Shown here piece after piece: positions 26,058-35,191 of a stretch of 64,000 nucleotides of DNA; positions within the stretch are counted from its first letter, which is position 1; each line of letters starts with the position of its first letter. The stretch comes from Clostridia bacterium. GTDB taxonomy: Bacteria; Bacillota; Clostridia; Oscillospirales; Acutalibacteraceae. The notes below the pieces were generated by a model, which saw only the letters and a program-made list of their open reading frames with translations, made no database searches and was not told the origin of the DNA. Both the position numbers and the translations under genes were made by a program. The stretch spans positions 27,314 through 91,313 of the forward strand of contig JAGASD010000033.1 of the NCBI GenBank assembly GCA_017621885.1. Reading direction: 5' to 3'.

Positions 26058-29039
26058 TTAATCCTCATACGGCGTATCTTTAAAGCCTTTTTGTTGAAGC
26101 TTGTCAACCATTTTATCGAGAACAGATTTCCACATTTTTCTGAACCATTTAGTATTGCCAAACCACTTTACAAGAGCAGGGCTGATTGCATAATAAAGCA
26201 TTATAAACAATCTTCCGAGAAGTGAGGCTGCAAGGCTGTAATCCCTGAATCTGCGCAATGTCCAGACCTCAGGACAATCGTATGAACCATACACAGCAGT
26301 AGCCACATAACAGCCCGATTTTTTAGGTTTATCTTCTGGTTTTTCAGCTACAGGTGGCGGTGCAGAAACAGTTCCGTTATTAGCTTTAGACTGTGATTTT
26401 ACTGTAGTTGTGCTCTGCTGTGGTTGAGTATCTGGCTGCGCAGCTTGCACGGAATTTGCAGTTGCTTTTGTTACAGTTTTTGTTTCTTGTTTTTCGGGTT
26501 TCACAGAAACATCATCGTAAACTTGACCTGGCTTACATACGATAAGCTTTGCCCCAAGTTTTGTCGAAAGCTTCTCAGCGTTAACCATTGCCTTTGAGCC
26601 TTCACAAGCATAAATCGTCTTGATTCCAGTGCATTTGGCAAATGTTGTCATAAGTAATTTCTCGACGGATTCAGCAACAAAAACATCTTGTAATGATGTA
26701 CACTCAGCAAAAGAATTTTTACCAATTATTTTCACGCCGTTTTCAAATATAACGGTAACTAAACTGGTGCAATTACAGAAATTGTTCTCACCTGTATCAA
26801 CAACATTCCCTGAAATAATAAGTTTCTTAATGTAATGATTCCTTGCAAAAGCTCCACTGCGGATTTTGGTCACTGTTGAAGGAACTTTATATTCTTCTGT
26901 TCTTTTTGCTACAGGATAGTAAATAAGTTCTGTGCCGTCTTTACTCAACAATACGCCATCAACAGAGCTAAATACCTCGTTATCCGCAGATACATCAACA
27001 CGGGATAAGCTTCTTAATTTTTGGAATGGCAACTCACTTTGTATATCAACCTTCTTCAATGTACTTGGTAATATTAGTGATGTTACATTGCTGATTTTCT
27101 TGTTAGAGTTGTAGAACTTACCTGAAGCAAATTGAACAACACCCTCTGGTATAGCTATATTAGATGCTGTACCACTATATTTTTTTAACAAGCCCTTAGC
27201 ATCAACTTCAAAATCTTCGTCCTCAGATACAAAACCATTTAACCAGAATTTTTCATCTAATTCAAACAGCAACGCATCAATTTTATCGCAATATCCGCCC
27301 CCCCATAACTCAATTTGCCATACTCCAAAATCCGTTTCAACACCTTTTAGACTAAGCAAATAATTATTCCACAATCCCATTATACGTTCAGCACTATACT
27401 GAGTAGTATTCGTTTCCCACCAATCAACATTAGGATATAATACATCTTCCGGGACATCAGAAATATCAGAACCCATAATCTCTTTCACTCTTCTGACAAA
27501 TGTTTCAAAGTCATTTTCTCTGTATTTAGGATAAGGTTTGCCCTGCTCTAACAGTTCTGCAAAATCTTTAGGGAAAATATTATTAGGTTTAAATTCAATT
27601 GGTATGTACTTACCACGTTTGGTAGCTTCATCGATTTCCGCCTGTTCGCGTTGTCTTGCCTCTTCTGCAAGAGCCTGGGTTTGTTCAAGTATAGAATCAA
27701 GAGATGCGGATATATCACTAAGAGCATCCACTATTTCAGCCTTAGCTTTTTCTGCGGCAACAGGGTCGAAATCGTCGTCATCGAAATCATCAACAGAATC
27801 TACCGGTATAGAAACTTTTTTTGGTTTTGCATCAATCTTGTAATCAACACCATGGGATTTACAATATTCCTCTGCATATGAACCAGCGGGGCAATGAATT
27901 GTAAGTTTATCGCAACCACCAAAAGGTGTTTCATCTGCATAGTTATCCTGTATCAGAGTAACACTGGCAGGTATATATAAATACTCCAAGTTTTTACAAT
28001 TAGTAAACGCCGTAAAACCAATCAACTCTACTCCGTTAGGAATTACTATGCTTGTGAATTTACGACAATTCTTAAATGCAAACGCATCAATTCGCTTTAC
28101 ACCTTTAGGAATAACAACGTTTTCAAGTTCATAACACTCGCTGAACAAACTGTCAGAAACTTCTTTTATTTTTTCGGGTAAAATAATTTGTTGCAACTTG
28201 TGACAATCACAAAAACAATATCCACTCAATTCTTTTATAGTAGAAGGCAAAACTACTTTTTTTAGCTTGTCACAGCCTTCGAATGCACGTCTGCCAATTG
28301 TTTTTACCCCCTCAGGGATAACAATTGACTCTATATTCATAGGGCTGAAAGTGCCGTCAGGAATTTCTGTTAAACCACTTGGAAGTTTAAGGTTTTTATC
28401 TTTTCCGATATATTTTCTTAAAACGGTACCCTCGACAATATAATCAGGATCATTAAATCCTTGCGGTGCACTCTTTGTTGTTTTAGTTTTTGCGGACGTC
28501 GTTTTTTTAGAAGAAAGCAACGTGACGGAGTTTGCTATTTCCCTTGCAAAATCAAACAATACTGAAACATCACTTTCATCAAATTCCTTTACAAAGGTAC
28601 AGAAATTGAATGGCTCGATATTTGTACCTCTAACACGAATTTGAAAATCATTACCAATAAAAAGCATACATTCACAAACTATGTCTACAAATAAATCCTT
28701 TTCGTCCTTTATTATTCTTTGTACAAAGGTACCGCTATCATCTGCTGCTCGATTATCATATTTACAATCCATAACAGTTTCAAAATTACCGAGCAAATGA
28801 AAGTGCCTCTCAAGAGCGAAATTCAAAAGTTTTGCATAGTTACTGTTTTTACTCTTAATAACCATGGGCTTTTGAGGGTTTGATAAATCAATTCCACCAC
28901 CGAAACCTCCATCAAAAGAACAATCAACATCATATTTAACGTTTTGTGGTAATCTAAATGACCATTGGTTATTTACGTAAATAAGATTAGGATCATTAGA
29001 ATCAACGCTAATTATCTCACTTAATTTTTTCTTTGCCAT
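26058..29039 (-). CDS. Leucine-rich-repeat protein with CFI-box-like C-terminus, 993 aa
   Basis: Residues 1-190 form a domain of unknown type (GGFGGGIDLSNPQ). Residues about 200-390 are LRR_5 repeats (GVKTIGRRAFEGCDKLKKVVLP pattern). A highly acidic linker (DDFDDDDFD) and coiled coil (about 430-480) follow, then a helical domain with conserved Trp/Tyr (about 490-620), a second LRR block (about 630-840) and a Gln/Thr/Pro-rich linker. From 909 the sequence is CYVATAVYG, PEVWTLRRFRD, LLGRLFIMLYY, SPALVKWF. That is the pattern known as CFI-box-CTERM, a C-terminal module of unknown role on unrelated bacterial proteins. No signal peptide. No enzyme motif seen. The architecture is unlike any LRR protein I can name. 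Confidence 0.8.
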   Translation of the reverse strand: MAKKKLSEIISVDSNDPNLIYVNNQWSFRLPQNVKYDVDCSFDGGFGGGIDLSNPQKPMVIKSKNSNYAKLLNFALERHFHLLGNFETVMDCKYDNRAADDSGTFVQRIIKDEKDLFVDIVCECMLFIGNDFQIRVRGTNIEPFNFCTFVKEFDESDVSVLFDFAREIANSVTLLSSKKTTSAKTKTTKSAPQGFNDPDYIVEGTVLRKYIGKDKNLKLPSGLTEIPDGTFSPMNIESIVIPEGVKTIGRRAFEGCDKLKKVVLPSTIKELSGYCFCDCHKLQQIILPEKIKEVSDSLFSECYELENVVIPKGVKRIDAFAFKNCRKFTSIVIPNGVELIGFTAFTNCKNLEYLYIPASVTLIQDNYADETPFGGCDKLTIHCPAGSYAEEYCKSHGVDYKIDAKPKKVSIPVDSVDDFDDDDFDPVAAEKAKAEIVDALSDISASLDSILEQTQALAEEARQREQAEIDEATKRGKYIPIEFKPNNIFPKDFAELLEQGKPYPKYRENDFETFVRRVKEIMGSDISDVPEDVLYPNVDWWETNTTQYSAERIMGLWNNYLLSLKGVETDFGVWQIELWGGGYCDKIDALLFELDEKFWLNGFVSEDEDFEVDAKGLLKKYSGTASNIAIPEGVVQFASGKFYNSNKKISNVTSLILPSTLKKVDIQSELPFQKLRSLSRVDVSADNEVFSSVDGVLLSKDGTELIYYPVAKRTEEYKVPSTVTKIRSGAFARNHYIKKLIISGNVVDTGENNFCNCTSLVTVIFENGVKIIGKNSFAECTSLQDVFVAESVEKLLMTTFAKCTGIKTIYACEGSKAMVNAEKLSTKLGAKLIVCKPGQVYDDVSVKPEKQETKTVTKATANSVQAAQPDTQPQQSTTTVKSQSKANNGTVSAPPPVAEKPEDKPKKSGCYVATAVYGSYDCPEVWTLRRFRDYSLAASLLGRLFIMLYYAISPALVKWFGNTKWFRKMWKSVLDKMVDKLQQKGFKDTPYED

Positions 29040-29137
29040 ACTCGCACTCCTTGTATTTTTATAAATAAATTGTTTTATCCTGCATCACTCATTTGCAGCA
29101 CATTTTTAACGCCATCAAAACAATTATACAAAGCCCA

Positions 29138-31447
29138 TTACATATTGCTGTAGCTATATTTCGAGCTTCTGAAAACTCTACCTTCAGGATATTCTTTTGA
29201 AAGCTCAAAAGCAATAAAATATGAACTGCAGTAATCGCCACGGTATTCCCATTTATCTCTTGTGAACTCAATCTCAACACTATTCTCTGGCGAACCATAA
29301 ACAAAACTTGCAACAGCCAATGCAACAGGACATTCAATTCCTACAATTCCATCGAGTGAACAACCACCTAAAATAAATCTTGAACTGTTTACATCTTTGG
29401 GAGTATGAGCTGCTCTGTATTTTTCTTTATATACTTCCGCTGTTTTGGTATGGTCATCCCCCCAAGTATCATTACTTTTAGCAACAGCATCAAAGAAAGT
29501 GTAAGCATCTTCAAATTTACGGCCTTTGCTAAGTACACCTCTAATTCTTGCATCCTGACTACATATAGCGTGATTATATGTTTTATCTTTTTCAATCATG
29601 CCATTTATTTTTGACACACAAAGGTCATATAGTGCTATAGCACGTTGAAGCTTTTCTTGTGGACTTTCATGCTTATACTGATTAAAAATGCGTATATCTT
29701 CTTTGACATCAATTTGACGCGCCAACACAAATTGAGGTGAACCAGATTCCTCTAATCGCTTAAGCGACTGTAAAAGGACATCATCTTCAGACTCCTTAAT
29801 TTGTTTTATGTTAGAATACCAGGTTATAACATATTCCACATTCTTGGAAAGTGTTCTTTTAATCGATGCCCCGTGACGTTTCAAAATTGAACTAATTCTT
29901 TTTCTGTAATCATCGTAATCAACCACTACCAGGCATCCCTTGCCCTGTAAAGAATCCAAATTTACATTTATGAAATATCGAGAATCAGCAATTATACCCG
30001 CACTTTCCAGAAATGCTTCAACACTACATCTTTTATTGAGTCGAATATAAAACTCAAAATCACTCACAACATCTTCAGAAAAGTCGCTCAGTGCGTCCTC
30101 AACAGAGGTGAAGCTTTTGCCGTTTTCAATATCTTGATACAACGAACTCATCACATCTCCGAAAAGTTCATCTCTATCAAATTCGTCAAGAAGTTCACAG
30201 TACACACCCAATTTATTAAAATTGCGAGTATCTCTATAATAATCACGTTCTCTGCCAGGAAAAATTATGTAATAAAATTCCCTTTTACTGATACCAAAAT
30301 TTTCTTTAACAGATTTCTCTGTAATAACGAATTTTTTTCCACTATTATTAAATGCAATATTCAAGTCAACAATAATTTGCTCATACAAATCATCCACATT
30401 GGGCCGGAGCAAATTGCGTTCTTTCAAGAATTCGTTTAATGAATACATTGGGTATGCGATTTTAAAATACTTCCTAAAGATTGTTTCTGAAATATCGCTA
30501 TTTTTATCAAACAAATCACTCAATGACTTAGGCCGAGAATATATTGAAGTTTTACTTAAACTAACAAAAACATCATCTACATATTTTTTGGCTTCATCTG
30601 TGGATATATCTTTTGTTCCAATAAACCCCTGTTCTTTAAAGTATCTGGCAGGTGTCGTGCACAACTTTAACCTTATATAATCAAGAATTTTCTTATCTTC
30701 AATTCCAGGATTTTCTTTTATCAATTGATCGTATGTTCTAGGAATGTTATCAGAATATTTCTCACGCAAATTTTCTACCAATTCACAAAAACCTTTTTCG
30801 ATATCATCCCAATCGTTGGGGCTTTTAACACGATCTTTCTCGCATAAAATCCCAATAGAGCATAAATACTCCTTCAATCCCATACCAAAAACTTTAGGAG
30901 AGTTGTTTTGCAAAGACTTCCATCTTATATCTAAATCTTCACAATCTTTTTTCAAGTCATTTAATGATGTAAACGGTGAACCATCAGGGTACTTTTGCTT
31001 CAATAAATCGATAAATTTATTGTAGTCATTGTTTCCCGAAAAGATTTTTTCAGCAATAGTGTAGCCATATGCACGCAAAAGAGCTCGTCCACTTGGATAT
31101 CCCAATTTCCTATATAAATCAGTTAAAGTTTCAGCTCTCTTTTTTTGGTCTTTTTGCAAATTGAAAACAATCTTAAATGGATACGCAGCGTCTATTTTAG
31201 ATAATAATGTATCAAGCCTTGATTTGAGGTTTTCCGGTTCCTTGCCAATAGGATATAGCACACCCGACAAATCCTCGTGTGGGTCCTCTATTATTCTAAT
31301 TTGCAAAATCTCTATGTATTTGTCACGGTCACCGTTTTTAACAGCTTCTTCAAGAAGTTTCTGCTCCTCTGCTGATAATATTTTTACTCCACCATTACCG
31401 TTGTTTCCTCTGTCAATTACACCAGATTCACCTTGATAATTACTCAT
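29138..31447 (-). CDS. Unknown 769-aa protein with tandem modules and BRCT-like segment
   Basis: No family recognised. From about 90 to 480 the chain can be cut into roughly five modules of 60-80 residues, each with a hydrophobic helix (such as FIDLLKQKYPDG), a PxSL..L turn, a basic helix and an ending like LKEYLCSIGIL, ARYFKEQGFI or LNEFLKERNLL. This looks like repeated small helical or HTH-like units. About 490-590 (KGCLVVVDYDDYRKRISSIL, then GASIKRTLSKNVEYVI) resembles a BRCT domain, which binds DNA ends or phosphoproteins. A conserved-looking C-terminal domain follows. Soluble, no signal peptide. It is upstream of both LRR genes in one operon. Confidence 0.7.
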   Translation of the reverse strand: MSNYQGESGVIDRGNNGNGGVKILSAEEQKLLEEAVKNGDRDKYIEILQIRIIEDPHEDLSGVLYPIGKEPENLKSRLDTLLSKIDAAYPFKIVFNLQKDQKKRAETLTDLYRKLGYPSGRALLRAYGYTIAEKIFSGNNDYNKFIDLLKQKYPDGSPFTSLNDLKKDCEDLDIRWKSLQNNSPKVFGMGLKEYLCSIGILCEKDRVKSPNDWDDIEKGFCELVENLREKYSDNIPRTYDQLIKENPGIEDKKILDYIRLKLCTTPARYFKEQGFIGTKDISTDEAKKYVDDVFVSLSKTSIYSRPKSLSDLFDKNSDISETIFRKYFKIAYPMYSLNEFLKERNLLRPNVDDLYEQIIVDLNIAFNNSGKKFVITEKSVKENFGISKREFYYIIFPGRERDYYRDTRNFNKLGVYCELLDEFDRDELFGDVMSSLYQDIENGKSFTSVEDALSDFSEDVVSDFEFYIRLNKRCSVEAFLESAGIIADSRYFINVNLDSLQGKGCLVVVDYDDYRKRISSILKRHGASIKRTLSKNVEYVITWYSNIKQIKESEDDVLLQSLKRLEESGSPQFVLARQIDVKEDIRIFNQYKHESPQEKLQRAIALYDLCVSKINGMIEKDKTYNHAICSQDARIRGVLSKGRKFEDAYTFFDAVAKSNDTWGDDHTKTAEVYKEKYRAAHTPKDVNSSRFILGGCSLDGIVGIECPVALAVASFVYGSPENSVEIEFTRDKWEYRGDYCSSYFIAFELSKEYPEGRVFRSSKYSYSNM

Positions 31448-31465
31448 ACTAATTACTCCTTCAAA

Positions 31466-31630
31466 TTATTCAAAATCTTCGTACTGAACTTCGTCTTCAC
31501 CGAAAGTGTTTTTATACATTTCAATGATTTCATCGTTGGTTTTTTGTTTTAACACACGGTCATAATAGTTTTCAAAACCTGCAGCCTCATAAAACTCAGC
31601 CAATTCACATCTCATGTCTTCAATATACAT
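31466..31630 (-). CDS. 54-residue acidic microprotein
   Basis: An unlisted small gene starting MYIEDMRCELAEFYEAAG and ending GEDEVQYEDFE. GAGGTGA lies 6 bases before the ATG and overlaps the TGA of the preceding 541-residue gene, a classic coupling arrangement. The product is helical and acidic (about 16 Glu/Asp). It may be a small regulator or stabiliser of a neighbour; no family recognised. The gap to the next gene is 18 bases. Confidence 0.75.
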   Translation of the reverse strand: MYIEDMRCELAEFYEAAGFENYYDRVLKQKTNDEIIEMYKNTFGEDEVQYEDFE

Positions 31631-31641
31631 AGTCAATCACC

Positions 31642-33267
31642 TCAGCACAAATCGCAATCTTCGCAAATATCGTCAGGATTTAATGTTGTACGCTTCAAGT
31701 TTCTTTTGATTACTATTTCATCAGATAAAATATCCCCTGCTTTGGGACAATATTCGCAGATGTAATCGACGATTTCCTCATCGTTTTCAAGTTCATCAGA
31801 AATGTAATAAGCCATTTTAATATTAGTCTTTATAATATCATCACGCATAGCTTTCGGAACTGTTCGTAACAAGTCTGCTACATAAGGTGCAAGGACAAAC
31901 GATTCATAAGAATCAACAAGTCTTGCAATCAACTGCGGGTCAGTATCCATAATCATTTCATATGTTGCCATTACAGCAATATCGTGTACATCTGCGTCAT
32001 TTAAAAGACCGAAGCGTCTTTTAATATGCTCTGCAAGCTTTTCGTCTTCGCAAACTTTATTTACAAAATACTTACGCAGTGTATAAACATAATACGGATA
32101 TGATTTCAAAAAATGATTGTGGTTAATTTTCCCGAAAATTTCATCAGTCAAATCCGCCCAATCTGCCATAGAAGAACTAATTATTTTTTCAAAAACATCT
32201 TTATCATTACTCCATGAAACAAGAACGTCTTCGTCAATAGAATCATCATAAACGTTCAAACCATGAGGACTGATAATACCATTCAATTTAAGATATGCTA
32301 TGTCACCCCTTGATGCACCACCGGAAAGGTGCATATGTCTACCAATTCTCCAACCACTAAGAATTGCTCTTGCCTCTTTTTCATACGGGTCATTAGCTTC
32401 AATAAATGCAATTGCCACATCTTTATTCATTTGAATTTCTATTGGGAAAGACTTAATCAAACGAGGATATCGCCTTATTAATTCAATTACTTTAGAAATG
32501 TCAGTTTCCTTTGCAAGCTCTTCCTTATGAAGGAAATTATAAAACAAGGCACAATCTGTTGGAATAACACTTTTCTCGTCACAATCTTCAACAAAGATAT
32601 TCGGAACACAAAAATCCACCTCTTCGAAAGTATCACAAAAAAGTGCATCAAGAAGCACGACTATTCCATAAACCAGATTAGAACCGTTATCATCAGAAAT
32701 CGTATATTCAAAATCATATGTAAGCTGACCATTTTCAGAAACACTTAATTCGTGTTCCTCATAATTGAAACAAATGGTTATTTTTGCCCAATCGTTGTTT
32801 ACAATGCAAATTTTCTGTACCAGTTTAATGAATTTCGATACATTTTGATAACAATTAAAACCTATTCTATAAGGCCAGTTATCTTCCTTAATTCTATAAA
32901 GTTCTTCTTCAAGCCAATATCCATCTTCTACGTAACCGGTCTCATCTACTACAGACATATCATAAACCCACGCATCAGAAACATCATACTTGGCTTCCAT
33001 TTCAGATTTCTTTTCTCCAGGGTCATTAAAAAGAGCGTTCACATCATACATAGCTTTGTAGCCAGTTTCTAAAATTATGGTTCCGCAAGATGAAACATCA
33101 AGAACGTGGTCACTACCACCATTCTGAGAAAAAATCTGAAATTCTGAATCCGTAAGGAAATCATACGCTTTCTCAGGTGTAGATAAGTCAATCTGACTTG
33201 CATCTAAGCCAAGTCTTGCAGGGATTGTATCTACGATTTCTTTAATTGTCATTTTCTGTTTTTTCAT
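31642..33267 (-). CDS. Unknown 541-aa protein with Cys-rich tail
   Basis: No family recognised. The N-terminal 80 residues are mixed alpha/beta; the central part (about 90-260) is beta-rich and acidic. From about 265 helical repeats occur, with segments such as YPRLIKSFPIEIQMNKDVAIAF and, later, VPKAMRDDIIKTNIKMAYYI, that recall DUF4116-like helical repeats (weak resemblance). It ends ICEDCDLC, a possible metal site. No export signal. It starts the operon with the microprotein and LRR genes; a TATAAT lies about 60 bp upstream and a small GGGAG/CTCCC hairpin lies in the leader. Confidence 0.7.
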   Translation of the reverse strand: MKKQKMTIKEIVDTIPARLGLDASQIDLSTPEKAYDFLTDSEFQIFSQNGGSDHVLDVSSCGTIILETGYKAMYDVNALFNDPGEKKSEMEAKYDVSDAWVYDMSVVDETGYVEDGYWLEEELYRIKEDNWPYRIGFNCYQNVSKFIKLVQKICIVNNDWAKITICFNYEEHELSVSENGQLTYDFEYTISDDNGSNLVYGIVVLLDALFCDTFEEVDFCVPNIFVEDCDEKSVIPTDCALFYNFLHKEELAKETDISKVIELIRRYPRLIKSFPIEIQMNKDVAIAFIEANDPYEKEARAILSGWRIGRHMHLSGGASRGDIAYLKLNGIISPHGLNVYDDSIDEDVLVSWSNDKDVFEKIISSSMADWADLTDEIFGKINHNHFLKSYPYYVYTLRKYFVNKVCEDEKLAEHIKRRFGLLNDADVHDIAVMATYEMIMDTDPQLIARLVDSYESFVLAPYVADLLRTVPKAMRDDIIKTNIKMAYYISDELENDEEIVDYICEYCPKAGDILSDEIVIKRNLKRTTLNPDDICEDCDLC

Positions 33268-33369
33268 TTTTAATTACCTCATTTTCTTTTTATTCGGGAG
33301 TGTTCTCCCTTCGTTGTGTCTTAATTATAAAACACATAGAGAAAAAGAAATATCCTAAAAAACCGACAA

Positions 33370-33993
33370 TTAAAATTCGTTTTTTTCTGCTCTTAAATCT
33401 ATGATTTGTGAAAGCTTATACTCACCATTTACAAACTGAATTAAAAGATCTCCTGCGCTTACACTCCAACCGACAGGTATATCAATAATTCTTTCACTGA
33501 AGTTTTCTCCATCATATATTTTGAATCTTAACTCAAGCTTGTTTTTTATTGCAAAATCTATTAATTCAAGTTTTTCAATACCGTTGATTTCATTTTTACC
33601 GGTTCTTGCCTGTTTCTTTATCATCTCAATTTGTTCTTCACTATCAAAGCTTGCGTTAAATGTAATACACAATTTTTCAATAATCTGTTCCGCTTCAAGA
33701 CGAGAAAGAACATCTGTATCTGCAACTAAAGCACATAAAAGCTCTGCTTCTGTTGAGGTGAGAGCGTATTTTAGCTTAAGACGGTAACTGGAATACCTTC
33801 CTCTTTTATATTCAACTTCATATTCTGCAGAATCGTTTATTTGCTCGATAATAGCAGCAAACTTTTCACGTTTGAATTTAATATTATAATCATTTTCAAG
33901 ATATTCCATTATCTGATTATGGGTAAGCCCTTTAGGATTATCATATTTTTTCAAAATATCAAGCACTGCAAAAACAGCTTCTCTGTTAGCCAT
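33370..33993 (-). CDS. WYL-domain-like transcription regulator
   Basis: A 207-residue regulator. Residues about 1-75 look like a winged HTH (LTHNQIMEYLENDYNI, KFAAIIEQI). Residues about 135-207 follow the WYL pattern: IDFAIKNKLELRFKIYDG, a PVGWSVSAGDLLIQFV segment and final SQIIDLRAEK. WYL proteins regulate many defence systems (BrxR, CapW) and sense nucleotide or nucleic-acid ligands. Start chosen at MANREAVF because AGAGG lies 6 bases upstream; ATGs 6 and 9 codons earlier lack a site. It lies 103 bp upstream of the LRR-cluster operon, the likely target. A TTGTAA/TACAAT promoter precedes it. Confidence 0.7.
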   Translation of the reverse strand: MANREAVFAVLDILKKYDNPKGLTHNQIMEYLENDYNIKFKREKFAAIIEQINDSAEYEVEYKRGRYSSYRLKLKYALTSTEAELLCALVADTDVLSRLEAEQIIEKLCITFNASFDSEEQIEMIKKQARTGKNEINGIEKLELIDFAIKNKLELRFKIYDGENFSERIIDIPVGWSVSAGDLLIQFVNGEYKLSQIIDLRAEKNEF

Positions 33994-34025
33994 ACCACAC
34001 CTCTTGTGCATTTTATACATAAATT

Positions 34026-34054
34026 ATTGTACCACATATATTTTTCTATTACAA
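34026..34054 (-). promoter_or_regulatory. Sigma-A-type promoter of the WYL regulator
   Basis: Minus-strand TTGTAA, 17-bp spacer, TACAAT, about 33 bp before the chosen start codon. Confidence 0.55.
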
Positions 34055-34099
34055 TTGTTTATGAGATATTTATTAAGTGCAGCTATAATAGATAAGATT

Positions 34100-34234
34100 T
34101 TAATCTAAATCATCGTCATTAGATTCATTTTGCATTAACTCATCAAGAAACATAAATTCCATAGTCTGCTCGAATACATCAAGATTACCATCGCCATCAA
34201 AATCAAACAAATCGCCAAAAATACCATTTGTCAT
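34100..34234 (-). CDS. 44-residue microprotein with a canonical EF-hand loop
   Basis: Starts MTNGIFGDLFDFDGDGNLD. The 12-residue segment DFDGDGNLDVFE fits the EF-hand calcium loop exactly: Asp at 1, 3, 5, Gly at 6, hydrophobic at 8, Asp at 9, Glu at 12, followed by a helix (FEQTMEFMFLDELM). AAAGGAG lies 8 bases before this ATG, so the upstream in-frame ATGs are rejected. One EF-hand alone usually dimerises or is a fragment. It sits between the WYL gene and a helical-protein gene on the same strand. Calcium binding is inferred from the loop only. Confidence 0.7.
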   Translation of the reverse strand: MTNGIFGDLFDFDGDGNLDVFEQTMEFMFLDELMQNESNDDDLD

Positions 34235-34539
34235 AATAAAAACTCCTTTAAAAACTAAATTCGAAAGAAAATTCATCCTCACTACGAATATAGTATAACA
34301 TATACCTAGTACTATTAATGGTGCTTTACATCACGGCGAACACATGTTTTTTGTTTAAAAATGGTACTTTTTTAAAATTAATAAAGTATGTGGTATTTTA
34401 TATCAAAACCACTACATGCTTTAGATACGACCTATCGAACCTGCACGAAATAAAAAGACAGCAAATTCACTATTCAATGCTTATATGTAAAACACCTATT
34501 TAACATTAGACTATAAAGTAAAATCGATATAAAATATAA

Positions 34540-34568
34540 AAAGACTGCTTTTTGTGATAGCAGTCTTT
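34540..34568 (-). terminator. Terminator downstream of the 120-aa gene
   Basis: A 10-bp stem (AAAGACTGCT and complement, 9-nt loop) after the stop at 34622. The rest of the gap 34235-34621 is AT-rich with no supported gene. Confidence 0.6.
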
Positions 34569-34621
34569 CTATGTATATCGGAATATGAGGTAATATCAAA
34601 ATTATTTACTAAACTTTTATA

Positions 34622-34984
34622 TCAGAACAAATCATTATCAAAAACATTGACGTTTGAATAATAGTGTTCAATTATTTCTTCTACTGTAAACTTACGTTTT
34701 ATCAACATAACAGCTGTAATCAGACTCACATAATCCACAGTAAATGAAATTAAGTTTTCTGTTAGTTGCTTCTTAAAAACTTTGTCGTCATTAATACGGA
34801 AGGGGTTTTTATCAAAGGATTCCAGAAAATCGTTAAACTTATCGTAACTAGTAAGGTTAAAATGCTGGTGGTTGATCTTATAGTAAAATAAAACTAAATC
34901 GTGCATTTCGGTACTATTGAGTGTTTCGATTTCTTTAGTTAATATTTCAATATTCTTTTTAGTTCTTTCTTCAATTGTTTGCAT
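34622..34984 (-). CDS. Unknown 120-aa helical protein
   Basis: Starts MQTIEERTKKNIEIL; a longer frame upstream is rejected because its first 44 codons are hydrophobic and unlike the rest. The protein is helical, with LTKEIETLNSTEMHDLVLFYYK at the start and VDYVSLITAVMLIKRKFTVEEI near the end. The ribosome site is weak. No family recognised. It lies between Fic and the EF-hand microprotein, near the right end of the element. Confidence 0.5.
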   Translation of the reverse strand: MQTIEERTKKNIEILTKEIETLNSTEMHDLVLFYYKINHQHFNLTSYDKFNDFLESFDKNPFRINDDKVFKKQLTENLISFTVDYVSLITAVMLIKRKFTVEEIIEHYYSNVNVFDNDLF

Positions 34985-35191
34985 AGTCAAGCTTCTTTCT
35001 ATATAAATTAAGTAAATAACAACAGAGCACAAAATATTGTCATTCATATAATTTAGCAGAAAACACTCAAATATATTCATCAACAGAAAAGCGTTGCAAA
35101 ATGGAGTTGTCCCCAAAATGCAACGCTTGTTTCTATAATTGGTTTTACTATTAATTCATATATTGTCTTTGATCGATATTTTTAGCTATGT

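Noticed and set aside
23765-29039. NLR-like (STAND ATPase) immune receptors
   Set aside because: The LRR proteins have no Walker A or B motif; only the repeats recall such receptors.
23765-29039. Secreted BspA-type surface adhesins
   Set aside because: Neither protein starts with a signal peptide, and neither has an LPXTG or dockerin end.
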